Shown here one piece after another: positions 46,668 through 56,280 of a DNA stretch of 64,000 nucleotides. Each line of letters begins with the position of its first letter. Position 1 is the first letter of the stretch. The notes under the pieces were generated by a model. That model made no database searches. It saw only the letters and a list, made by a program, of their open reading frames with translations, and had not been told where the DNA came from. This stretch comes from Luidia sarsii (taxonomy: Eukaryota > Echinodermata > Asteroidea > Paxillosida > Luidiidae). The position numbers and the translations under genes were made by a program. Location: NCBI GenBank assembly GCA_949987565.1, contig OX465107.1, positions 15,522,305 through 15,586,304 of the forward strand, read 5' to 3'.

Positions 46668-46822
46668 ACTGTTGCAAACTGACTAAAATAACCTGAAATA
46701 CATCAATCTCAAAAGTTAGAGGGCCGGACGTTTCGATTCTATAGCAGGACCTTTCTCGGAGGCCTTTGCCTCCGAGAAAGGTCCTGCTAGGATCGAAACG
46801 TCAGGCGCTCTAACTTTTGAGA
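46668..46822. mobile_element. GAAACGTC-family element, 116-bp snapback of two copies
   Basis: The flank TTGCAAACTGACTAAAATAA precedes a hairpin of about 56-bp arms (from 46,707 TCTCAAAAGTTAGA to 46,822 TCTAACTTTTGAGA). Each arm is one copy of the core: GGACGTTTCGATTC on the left, GATCGAAACGTCAGG on the right, meeting at GAGGCCTTTGCCTC. Mismatches are few (GGGCCGG versus CAGGCGC, and TCTATAGC versus GCTAGGA). Confidence 0.8.
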
Positions 46823-46984
46823 CAGCCGAAAATTGTTAAATGATTTTCTCGCATTGGCTAACGTGACTATTGTACCTGGTAATTATACTGTATGGGTACC
46901 GTATCGCCTTGTATTGATTAGATTCCAGAAAAAACAGTCCAAAAAAGAGAGATTTAAGTCCGATTCATGATTGAATTTATAGGG

Positions 46985-47072
46985 GACTCGTGACTCGAGA
47001 CTCGACCAGGTTGACTCGGGAATCGTACTCGGGTTTGAGAGGGACTCGGAGTCGCTATCTGCGACTCGAATG
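46985..47072. repeat. Degenerate GACTCG repeat
   Basis: GACTCGTGACTCGAGACTCG, ACTCGGGAATCGTACTCGG and GACTCGGAGTCG: a short patch of the hexamer family that forms the array at 59,152. Confidence 0.7.
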
Positions 47073-48029
47073 TATCCGTCTATTATACCCGCACAGTCAC
47101 CCCGTGTGTCTCAGCGCCGATGTTATAGTCGGCGGAGTTCGTCAGCTCTTCAAACCAGCGACGACCCGTCCCACAAAATGTTCAACCATCTCTCAACCGT
47201 TTCGCGTAATCGCGTTCTTCTGTCGATGGTTTCACCTATGAGGTATTAGACGACTCCTTGGTTCCACTGTGTCGATGCCCATTCCCTCATTTTCAAGCCA
47301 GACATAGATCGAGTCAACGGCTCGTGGTCTATCTGATGTATCCATCGCCCTTCAATGTATTCATCGCAGGAATAGTGTATAATAGGCCTACTCTCTCCCA
47401 CTCCGTTGTATTCGACTTGTTGGGATCATTTTTTTAAAACTATTTCGACGACGTCGGCCTATTGTTTAAAAAGTAGATTACTCTTGAGAACATACAGTTG
47501 ACTATATATAGAGTATTGTTAAGAATGTACAGCTTAGTGTAGATTATTATAACAAGCTTTTCTTCAAGCGCTGGGTTGTAGTGTTCGAGAGCCATCGGGT
47601 CTTCTGAAGCAGATGCTGCATTATCTATCCGTGGACGAGCTAACATGTTCAAAACTGATGTGTGATATGTAAATCACTCGAACTATAACGCAGGTGCAAA
47701 TGACGTCCATTGTATACTTGCTTCTACAAGTGGTGCGGCACCACGCACTGGTATGCATGTATGTGCGTCCAACCATGGATTTGAACCCCCACACCGACCC
47801 CAGTCTCGACTGAAGACGATAGGTTATATGTTTATCATATTATGGCATGGATACTCGCAACCTTTGCAATGCCTCAAACTTGGCGCAGTAACCAATGCGG
47901 CTGTGCCAAAAAGACGAGGATTGGAAGCCGGATGCGAGTTGACTTGACAACCCCGAGCTCGTTCCGAAACTGAGCCACGGGCACTGCCAGATCGTCCGTT
48001 TGAAATTTCAATTCATTAGGCGATTCATT
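47073..48029. other. No gene recognised
   Basis: A B-box-like word on the minus strand (GGTTCAAATCC near 47,771-47,781) has no matching A box. Nothing else recognised. Confidence 0.45.
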
Positions 48030-48145
48030 GCCTTTGGGAAAGGTCCTGCTAGGATCGAAACGTCAGGCCCTCTAATTGTTGAGATTTATGTATTGCAGGT
48101 CATTTCGGTAAGCGAGCAGTTTGCAACAGTTTTTGTATTTACTTC
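48030..48145 (+). mobile_element. GAAACGTC-family copy with long right flank
   Basis: GCCTTTGGGAAAGGTCCTGC, TAGGATCGAAACGTCAGGCC, CTCTAATTGTTGAGATTTAT, GTATTGCAGGTCATTT, then GCAGTTTGCAACAGTTTTTG. This shows the full unit of about 105 bp ending in the complement of the TTGCAAACTG flank. Confidence 0.75.
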
Positions 48146-48451
48146 ATGTTCAATTCATTAGGAGAGCTTTTGTTGTTGTTGGTGTTGAGTCAGAGTCAAT
48201 GGGCGTCAGAGAGTGGATGGAATCGTCCGGGAGGTTCGCGTGTCGCCTCGCCCGATCTTAGGCCCTTTACGAATCCACGGATCGGGCTCGGAGTCAGGCT
48301 TCGTCTCCGTCTGACAAAAACCTGAAAAAACCCAGGCCGTGGTTTGTTGCCGAATTTGAAGGTTTGTTGGCTTAATGAGTGCAGGGTATTCACCAAGAAA
48401 CTTTGTGCCAATGCCTATGACATCATAACGGGTAAGAGAAATGTGACAGAA

Positions 48452-48531
48452 GCCTAATCCCGAGCCTAAGCCCTAGCCTAAGCCCGAGCCTAAGTCCGAG
48501 CCTAAGTCCGAGCCTAAGCCCGAGCCTTAGC
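48452..48531 (+). repeat. 12-bp minisatellite (CCTAAGCCCGAG)n
   Basis: Six to seven copies, alternating CCCGAG and TCCGAG. Single units recur at 50,142 (GAGCCTGAGCCTAATCC) and 58,164 (GAGCCCGAGCCTAAGCC), so it is part of a dispersed vocabulary. Confidence 0.85.
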
Positions 48532-48555
48532 CACGAATCTACGTTATACTCGTCC

Positions 48556-49030
48556 ATTCAATTCAATTCAATTCAGTCAAAGAAACTTATAAAGCGCCTA
48601 AATCAATGAAAGTTTGCCCCAAGGCGCTATCGAGGCACTGGAATGAAGAATAACTATTGATGGTATGCATCCTGAAACAGATGTGCTTTCAGGAGAGTCT
48701 TGAATGTATGCAGTGAGGTGGTGTCCCTGATGTATTCCGGAAGTTGATTCCAGGTTCTGGGACCGTATACAGAGAAAGATCTATCAGCAAAGATGAGTTA
48801 CGGGCTCAACCAAATGCACTGGGCGGGATGATCGTATAGTCGTCGCTGTTGAGGACTAATTTGAAGCATATCCGTGAGGTAATCGGGAGCTTGTTTCCAG
48901 GAAGCTTTAAACATGGGGATGAGTACCTTGTACATGATTCGTTCTCTGTCTGACGGAATAGGTTACGGGCTCGTATGTATTGTTCCGTGGAAGGATTGGA
49001 TCGACTGTAAGAATGTTGGCCCGGAAGCCA
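48556..49030 (-). mobile_element. Minus-strand retroelement end with (GAATT)n tail
   Basis: The ATTCA run (ATTCAATTCAATTCAATTCA, 48,556-48,575) is followed by AAGAAACTTATAAAGCGCCT, and further right by a segment typical of a widespread marine-invertebrate repeat (TTCCGGAAGTTGATTCCAGG, TTCTGGGACCGTATACAGAG). Read on the minus strand the element would end with a GAATT/TTGAA tail. Its class (SINE or LINE 3' end) I cannot fix. Confidence 0.5.
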
Positions 49031-50204
49031 CACTGCGTTAAGTGCGAAGGATCGCGCGGAGGGGGGATTCAGGCAGGCCGGTTATTATAGGGCAGTACAC
49101 CGTTAGAGTCTCGCCCGGGCGGGATCGTCCTACCCCCCCCCCCCGCTCTGCTTGAAACCTCGTCCGATGTCCGTAGCCCCGAGCCAGGCAATTCCAATCC
49201 CTGAGCCTCTCTCACCTCCCCTCTCCCTCCTTCTCTTCCCACCACCACCACCATGCACCAGCCCCGCAGTTGCCGCGTGAAGCTTAATTGGGTGATGCAA
49301 AGCCTTCGGGGGTCCCGTGTTAAAAGGTCAAACTCAAAGCCGTCTTAAAGTGACCGCTGCAGGGTGGCTTGGGAGACGAGGGTACGGCGGGGCTATAGTC
49401 GCGGGCTTTGCACGGACGAAATCGCTCCGTTCCTCCATCTTCTCCTTCTCCTTCTCATTTTTCCTTTTCAATGCTGGGACGGCTCGTCCCGAAAAAATAA
49501 TGACGTCTCGGAGGCAATTTGTATCTATAGCTTAGCCCGCATCTCCTACGGGTCGTCTCGTTCTCTCGTCTCCTACTCTCCAAATGCCGTTCCTGGTTAG
49601 TTTATCCGCCCGGAGGTAACCCTTTCCACCCGGACAAATTGTCCGAGGTTTTTCTGGGTGGGGATTTTTTTCCACCGCCCTCCGGCACTAATCCGGCCAC
49701 TACAAATGGATGCCATTACCGGCGGTGCCTACGCTTCACACCTTCGCACATCCCGGAGCTTTGCGCACCTTCTCTGCGCATGACGTCGTGGACGCCCAAC
49801 ACGTGCGTTGGCGCTGCGCTGCGCTGTGCCCGAAATCGGCACATCGTGTTTTTTGTTTTTTTGCCTGGCAACGCACGTATGGCGGCCTCGGTTTGAGTAA
49901 TGTGGGATCGTTTCTGGGAACATTGGCTCGGATGTGGAGACCCCCCCCCCCTTCCTAAAAAAAAACATGGAAAAAATATAAAGAACCGGAAATGGGAAGG
50001 TGTTGTTTTACATCAAGCTCGGAGCGTTAATCTTGTCTCGGTCAAAAATAGAATACTTAGTTCAGTCCTTGGCGCCCAAAACAGGCTGTATTTTGATGTC
50101 ATTGGCTTCCGAGTGAATGTCAGACGTGGACATGAACCCGGAGCCTGAGCCTAATCCTTACTATGGGAAAAAGGCTCCTGCTTCTGCATGTTGGCGATTT
50201 CTCA
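49031..50204. other. No gene recognised
   Basis: C run at 49,132-49,144; CCACCACCACCACC near 49,240. CpG-richer between 49,540 and 49,890, with 80-odd-codon frames on both strands, none recognised. Confidence 0.45.
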
Positions 50205-51080
50205 ATCCAGTCTTTCTCTCCCTTTATCTCTCTCTCTCTTTCTCCCCATATCTCTCTCTCTCTCCCTCTCTGCCCATTTATCTCATGCTCTGCCCCTTTC
50301 TCTCTCACTCTCTCGCCCCCTCTCGCTCGCTCTCTCTCTCTCCTTCCCCCTCTCCCCCCTCTCCTTCTCTCTCCCTTTCTCCCCCTCTCTCACTCACCTT
50401 CCCTCTCCCTTTCTATCCCCCTCTATCCCTCTCTCCTCTCTCCCTTTCTCCCCCCTCTCTTTCACCTTCCCTGTCACTCTCTATCCCCCTCTCTCCCTCT
50501 CTCCTCATCTCTCCCTTTCTCCCTCTCTCACCTTCCCTCTCCCTCTCTATCCCCCTCTCCCCCTCTCTCCCCTCTCTCCCTTTCCCCACTATCTCTCACT
50601 TTCCCTCTCCCTCTTTATCCCCCTCTTTCCCCCTCTCTCCCTCTCTCCCTTTCCCCCTCTCACTCTCTCTCACTTTCCCTCTCCCTTCTCTATCCCCCTC
50701 TCTCCCTCTCTTCCCTTCTCTCCCATTCCCCCTCTCACTCTCTCTCATTTCCCCTCTCCCCCTCTATCCCCCTCTCTCCCTCTCTCTCTCTCTCCCTCTC
50801 TCCCTCTCTCCCCCCTCACTCTCTCTCTTTCTCTCTTACTCTCTATCCCCCTCTCTCCCCCTCTTCCCCGCTCTCCCTTCCCCCTCACTCTCTCTCACTT
50901 TCCCTCTCCCTCTCTATCCCCCTCTCTCCAGCTCTCCCCTCTCTCCCTTCCCCCTCTCACCCTCTCTCACTTTCCCCCTTCCTCTCTATCCCCCTCTCTC
51001 CCTCTCTTCCCCTCTCTCCCTTCCCCCCTCTCACTCTCTCTCACTTTCCCTCTCAATCTCTACCCCCCTCTATCCGTCAA
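50205..51080 (+). repeat. CT tract, 0.88 kb
   Basis: CTCTCTCCC, TATCCCCCTCTCTCC and TCACTCTCTCTCACTTTCCC blocks recur at irregular intervals of about 60-110 bp. The three plus frames are all open (427, 346 and 328 codons), the mark of a stop-free pyrimidine tract. Confidence 0.95.
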
Positions 51081-51599
51081 TGCTCCACGCAAACACTCAT
51101 ATCTTATTCCGGGGGTTCCGGACAATCGAAGACGTCACTGGAAGGTATCCGCGCAGATTATACCCGCACGTTAATAAGGTTGATGAATGTGTGGCAGGTT
51201 TAGGAGAGGAAGGTGCATGGATGGGCGAGGGATGGAGGGAGGGAGGGAGGGAGGGAGGGAGGGAGGAGGGGAGGTTGAGTCGAGTGTCGTGCGTGGCATG
51301 CACCGGGCTGCGCACTTGTCGACCGAAGAGCGTGGTGGGCCTGAGCAGCATCGGTGATCAGCCCTGCTGCCGCCAACCTGCTCATAACGCTCGCGCCTGA
51401 GAAGCTTTCGAGGGGAAAAAAAACCATTTCCCCAAAGCATTTATTTGATGCTTTCCCACTTAATGTCAGGAGGCATGTCTCGACTGTGATGGATTCTGGA
51501 TCCATATGTTGCTTTCAATAATTTAATGGGTTTTTTTTTTCGATGTGATGTTCCTCAGATTTGTCTTTCTTATATCGTGTCTGAAGATAAATGCATACG
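51081..51599. other. GGGA run; no gene recognised
   Basis: (GGGA)n at 51,234-51,272. Otherwise unique, with frames of about 90-100 codons that are not recognised. Confidence 0.5.
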
Positions 51600-51920
51600 T
51601 CTTCTCCTCCTCCTCCTCCTCCTCATCCCCATCCTTCTCCTCTTCGTCTTCTCCTCGCCCTCCTCATCCTGCTCCGGTTCGTCCACATATTTTACCTCAT
51701 CACGAGGCCCTTCCATCTTCCTTTCATTCTTCTCTTTCTTATTCTCTCTCTCCTCCCACATCTTCCTCTCCAAATCATCGGCTTCACATCTTCTCTAAAT
51801 CATTGGCTTCAAAATCATCCTCTTTTCTCCTCTCCCTCTCCTCTCGCCTCCCTCTCCCTCTCTTCTCCTCTCCCTCTCATCTTCTCTCCCTCTCGTCTCC
51901 TCTCCCTCCTTCAATAACTA
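51600..51920 (+). repeat. CTC/CTT tract
   Basis: CTCCTCCTCCTC at 51,604-51,624, then degenerate TCTTCTCTC sequence to about 51,915. Frames of up to 246 codons start in it. Confidence 0.85.
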
Positions 51921-53165
51921 TTACAGCGATGACATATTCGTTTGCTTCGTTTGTGTGGTTGATTTGGGATGAAGAGGTGATGGCAACGCGTGAACTTCTT
52001 TTACTGCCGCCTTTAAACTGGCAATGTCGCGCTTTCCCAGTTGCCTGCGTAATCCGACACGATCAGTCCAGATGTCGGTATTTCGCGGCTCACAGAGAGC
52101 CCGAAACAACAAGCCGAACTCCGACGATTCACTGGATCATCATTTTCTGGATCGCTCTCACAGAAAGAGAGAGAGAGGGAAATGGGGGGGGGGGATCTCG
52201 CGAAATTTGCAAAGCGGACTCTAAATGCGAGTTGCGTTTCGTGATTGTGTGGAGGAACGTGCTTCACGAGCGGGTAGCAAGATAGACTTGCACACGCCGA
52301 ATCAATACATTTGCCTTACTTTGTGTTGTCGGTCATATTTCTTCCTCTTCCTCTTCTTCTTTCCTTTTTTTGGGGGGAGAGAGTGAGAGAGTAGAGGGAA
52401 AACATAAGGGCTGTTTCGTCGACGCTAGACCGCCCAACACATTATACGCCGACGACTCTGTGCTGCGTTCTGTTCTCATCATGTAGCACCATCCTTTGAC
52501 ATTTAGGAGTCAGTCGGCTCTGGCGACGCGATCTGCCGGATCGTCAACAAACGCGATAAATCTGACCCTAATCACTCACGAGTGGGATGACAACTCGCAA
52601 ATTCTTTTCAGCCGTAGTCATAATAATGGGAGAAAAACAACAACTAGATATCCCGAAATGAAAGGAAAGAATACCTGAAATCCATAAAGAACATCACTCT
52701 ACCCCCCAGCACACACAAAACCAGCACATCCCGTTTCATGTTTGGTTTCTTTCGTCTGGGCCGGATTAAGGATTGCTGATTGGGTGCCGAAGATCGACAT
52801 CGGCTTTTCCCGTCATTTTGTTTTGGCTCATGTCTGTACCGCGACACCCCAACCTCCCACACCCCCAACAACAACAACCAACCATCCAACAAATTAGTCG
52901 TTTACGTCGTTCCGGCGCGCCATACCAAAAATCCCGCTCATACCAGTCTGCTGATTAACACCGATAGTGGGCGGATGAAGCCGTGACGCATTTTGCAGAT
53001 CCTGGTCGCGCAGCGGCCGTCAAGCTCTACGGAGCGCAGAAATAAAACCTGGCCTCAATTTCGACCGTGAACCAATCCACCGCAAGTAGCATCGGGATCT
53101 CTGTGGCTATACATATGCTGGACCTTGTACTCTGAGCCTCCATCTCAGTCTCAGATCCCACTTTG
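51921..53165. other. No gene recognised
   Basis: Unique-looking DNA with a G run at 52,184-52,194. Frames under 90 codons are unrecognised. Confidence 0.5.
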
Positions 53166-53245
53166 CCTTTGAGAAGGATCCTGCTAGGATCGAGATTTAT
53201 GTATTGCAGGTCATTTTAGTCAGTGTGCAGTTTGCCATAAGTTTT
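53166..53245 (+). mobile_element. GAAACGTC-family copy lacking the GAAACGTC box
   Basis: GCCTTTGAGAAGGATCCTGC, TAGGATCGAGATTTATGTAT, TGCAGGTCATTTTAGTCAGT, GTGCAGTTTGCC. Compared with 48,030 it jumps from GGATCGA directly to GATTTATG: the bases AAACGTCAGGCCC and about ten more are deleted precisely between two GA-type words. Confidence 0.7.
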
Positions 53246-53889
53246 TGTTCGAACTTCGGTCTCAGATTCCTTTCAGTTTGATATGCTCTCTTAACCGAGT
53301 GGATTTTCTGCTTATTACCCCCCCCCCCCCCCAGAACAAAAACCAAACCCTGAACATGCATATACACGTCCAAGCCGAGAGACAGTACCGGTTGTCCAAA
53401 CGCGGGATGTTTACAATCCAAAAAAGGATCTCGTTCCCCCGAAATAGTCCACTTCGACGGAAAAAACACAAATTACTGATTCCAGTTTCGAACGCGGCGA
53501 CAATTCGCAAAGCCGCAGCCGCGATTTCGAGAAGAAAAAAAAAAGCACACACGCAAACACACACCGAGGACGAACGTCATTATAACACGGGGCTATGCAC
53601 AGGCACCGATAACTCGGCAGACGGTCGAGATGAGTGACCCGGAAGTCTGACCAGCACCCCACCTCTCAGCATCCACCACACCACTCCACCTTCAGAATGC
53701 CTATAACCCCAAATAGTCGATGAAGTGGCCACTGACACGGCGCTAACCCATGCAGGCGCCGCTACCTCATTTCCCCTCCCTCTATCATCACACGTATTCC
53801 ACCCATCCTCCCTGACGTTCCAAACGGAACGCGTGCCTTATATCCCCTGTCTCAATGCCCGCCGATAAATGCCTCGATTTGTTGTTATT
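53246..53889. other. No gene recognised
   Basis: C run at 53,319-53,333 and A run at 53,535. A 131-codon plus frame and a 100-codon minus frame overlap and are not recognised. Confidence 0.5.
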
Positions 53890-54045
53890 TTGGTGTCCTT
53901 CGCATTGGGCCCTGCTGGCATCGGAACGTACCGCAAGGCCCTCTCAATAATTATGCGAATATTTTGTTTGGTTTGGGGTTGAGAGTGATATACAAAACAT
54001 GTTGCAAACTGCCGAAATGCAGATCTAAAAAAGCGTATGAATGAC
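53890..54045 (+). mobile_element. GAAACGTC-family copy, strongly diverged
   Basis: GGTGTCCTTCGCATTGGGCC, CTGCTGGCATCGGAACGTAC, CGCAAGGCCCTCTCAATAAT and, further on, GTTGCAAACTGCCGAAATGC. The family order is visible, but the core (GGAACGTAC in place of GAAACGTC) is decayed. Confidence 0.45.
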
Positions 54046-54061
54046 CTGACTTTTCGGTGCA

Positions 54062-54240
54062 TGGTGTTGTTGTGATTGTCGCTGTTGTTGCCATCGTCGT
54101 CGTTGATGTCATTGGTGTTTTGCGCCATTGTCGTTGTTGACGTTGTCGTAGTTTTATTTAACGGAATATTTTGGACAGAGATGCCGCTGTGGTCATTGCT
54201 GCTATTGTTGCTGCTGTTGTTATCGGTATTGTTGAATCAG
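54062..54240 (+). repeat. Degenerate GTT/GTC triplet tract
   Basis: GTTGTTGTGATTGTCGCTGTTGTT-type triplets with many interruptions; Val/Leu frames are artefacts. Confidence 0.65.
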
Positions 54241-54244
54241 TTCT

Positions 54245-54370
54245 ACACTCTTGCAAACTGCTTACTGACTAAAATTACCAAAATTACCAAAGCAGGACCT
54301 TTCTCAAAGGCACTCTGCCTTTGAGGAAGGTCCTGCTAGGATCGAAACGTCAGGCCCACTAAATTTTAAG
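54245..54370. mobile_element. GAAACGTC-family element, inverted pair with deletion in left copy
   Basis: TTGCAAACTGCTTACTGACT, AAAATTACC (twice), then AGCAGGACCTTTCTCAAAGG (left copy lacking its GACGTTTCGATCCT part), CACTCT, and a right copy GCCTTTGAGGAAGGTCCTGC, TAGGATCGAAACGTCAGG, CCCACTAAATTTTAAGG. Same head-to-head plan as 1,124 and 46,668. Confidence 0.75.
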
Positions 54371-54431
54371 GTCTTCAATATCCTGATTACTGAACAACAC
54401 TTGATGCTTTGCATGGTTGGTGAAGCAATTA

Positions 54432-54860
54432 TATAAGGAGGGTTTGCGGTCACACCACGTTTAAGGTCTCTTAATGAAGAAGATATAGGCCTATGGTTCT
54501 GAAAAGAACCCGAGCGATATCACCCAGGTTCTTTTCAGGACCATACCTCTTCTTTATTATTAAGGGCTGTTCCCACTGGACTTTTTAGCGGCCCTGTTAA
54601 GTTACCGTGGCAGAGCGGAAGTCTTCCGCGACTCCTCTCGCTCTGTTAGTTGTACCAAGGAGGTGTTAGGCTCGCCTAACACCTCCTTGGTTTTACATCA
54701 CGGTAGCGGTAACTTGACAGGGACGTCAGTTTACCGAGCGTCCCCACTGGACTTAATTTTGTCATTCTTCCGCTCAGCCTCGGTAGTTTGACAAAATTAA
54801 GTCCAGTGGGAACACGGCTTAAGAGACCTTACGCACGGTGTCACCGCAAACCCTCCTATA
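54432..54860. mobile_element. Foldback element GGGTTTRCGG family, copy 2, split by an insertion
   Basis: Ends TATAAGGAGGGTTTGCGGT and ACCGCAAACCCTCCTATA are near-exact reverse complements. The arms continue inward as GGTCTCTTAA...GAAGA...GGTTCTGAAAAGAACC on the left and GGTTCTTTTCAGGACC...TCTTC on the right. The right arm is cut at its TTAA by a 255-bp element (54,564-54,818) and resumes as TTAAGAGACCTTACG. Without it the unit would be about 170 bp. Confidence 0.8.
54564..54818. mobile_element. 255-bp TTAA-flanked miniature element with three hairpins
   Basis: Flanked by TTAA on both sides (54,560-54,563 and 54,819-54,822), the target duplication of piggyBac-type and some other transposons. 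Ends GGGCTGTTCCCACTGGACTT and its partner match at 17 of 20 positions. Inside are GCGGAAG/CTTCCGC (54,615-54,629), a perfect 18-bp-arm hairpin with a 2-base loop (54,654-54,691) and a perfect 22-bp-arm hairpin (54,743-54,764 with 54,789-54,810) that carries an extra copy of the terminal repeat. Non-coding, so it would need a transposase from elsewhere. Confidence 0.85.
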
Positions 54861-55436
54861 TCCCGATTACTGGTTCTCATACTACCCCACCTTTCCACCA
54901 AATGTTGAGCTTCTCCTCCCACATTCCAACCAGTCGTATTCCTCCACTCATCATCTGCAAAAGAAAACAAAAAACACCAAGGAGAACGGAGGAGAAATCC
55001 TGCACCGTTCGATGGTGGATAACTAGATTGCGCGCGATATACCTGTCGGTACAACACAGAAACCGATGAAATATTTAGGCGCACGTCCGCCCACCCAATA
55101 TAGCCGGCAGGGCTGAATAGTCTGTCCCCCGCATCCACGGCTCGGTCAGTCAGTTTTGTCGTCGGCACAACTGAATCAACTGCCACCTGGGGATATTTTT
55201 TTTTTGGGGGGGGCGCGGAACTCCTCGGAGTTTGCGGTAAATAATAAATTTATTACAGTCTGGCTTGGAGACGGATCCATGGAAGAAAACAAACTCTGGG
55301 CTGTGGGCGTACGACGCGAGAACGGCTGCAGATTGGGGTCGAAACGCTGAACGAAAAACGAACAATTATTCAACAATCCCCAAGGCACAAGGAAGGTAAA
55401 ACACCCAGGTTAGCTTAATTTGAAACTGAGCAGGCC
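54861..55436. other. No gene recognised
   Basis: Unique-looking, with a T/G run at 55,195-55,213. Frames under 130 codons overlap on both strands and are not recognised. Confidence 0.45.
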
Positions 55437-55690
55437 GCTGGCGAAGTGATATCTTTATATCTCTCTGTTTATATCACTCTTTTCGTTCCTATGGTCGGGG
55501 TTCGAATCCCAGCCTGGCGTGTGGTATGGATTGGGCTCAGTTGTCCCTGGCTGATTTCTCGAGGTGTACTATTTTTTTTTTCTCTCTCTCGCTCTCTCTG
55601 CTCGCCAGAAACGTCTCAATTAGGATTCGCTGAGGCTTTTCAAGTTACCGCGCTCTGAGGACAAGAATACTTTGATTTGATTTGACGGCG
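55437..55690 (+). mobile_element. Possible tRNA-derived SINE with TTTGA-type tail
   Basis: An A-box-like TGGCGAAGTGAT (55,440) and a clear B box GGTTCGAATCC (55,498-55,508) at tRNA-like spacing, then a body of about 150 bp and an end ACTTTGATTTGATTTGAC, a short tandem tail as many SINEs have. The left boundary is uncertain. Confidence 0.45.
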
Positions 55691-55940
55691 CTGTGCTGGG
55701 ACTGAACGACAGCCCCGAGAGCGACGCTTGGGCCAACATTATCGACCTTATCCTCTGACGTCACCACACCACCGTCTTAGGGCTGGGACGATGACGAAAC
55801 AGTCGGATCGGCCGATGAGCCTCGTCCGTTTCACCTCCAGACGAGGGCGCCCTCTCGGACAAGACGTCATCTAATCCACTGAGGTAAACGCGGAGCACGT
55901 GAAGCAGGAAAGAGAGGTTGAGTCGGATTAAGACGTCACT
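55691..55940. other. No gene recognised
   Basis: Unique CpG-moderate sequence without recognisable content. Confidence 0.5.
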
Positions 55941-56118
55941 GCCAGACAGACAGACTGACAGACTGACAGAAGGTCAGATAGAACAGACAGACATACAGGC
56001 AGGCAGGCAGGCAGACAGACAGACATTTAAGAAAACCTTTATTTACAACTGAGGGGGAAAAACGCAGAAACTGATTAGTATATTTCGCGGAGATTTAAGT
56101 TCCAAAATTAAGACAGGG

Positions 56119-56155
<37 letters not shown>

Positions 56156-56169
56156 CAGACAGACAGACA

Positions 56170-56202
<33 letters not shown>

Positions 56203-56280
56203 CAAGCAGTCAGACATACAGACATACATGCACGAAAAAAACAACTCAGCAATATAGACGACAGACAGACAGACAGTCTA
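55941..56280 (+). repeat. (CAGA)n / (CAGG)n arrays
   Basis: CAGACAGACTGACAGA and CAGGCAGGCAGGCAGG blocks at 55,941-56,026 and again at 56,113-56,212, separated by about 85 bp of unique sequence. The second block repeats the order CAGA then CAGG of the first. A short CAGA run is at 56,262. Confidence 0.9.

Noticed and set aside
47765..47790. Minus-strand tRNA-like gene
   Set aside because: Only a B-box-like word is present; no A box at the required distance.
50117..51400. 427-codon Ser/Pro/Leu protein
   Set aside because: A CT tract open in three frames; the part outside the tract has no recognisable domain.
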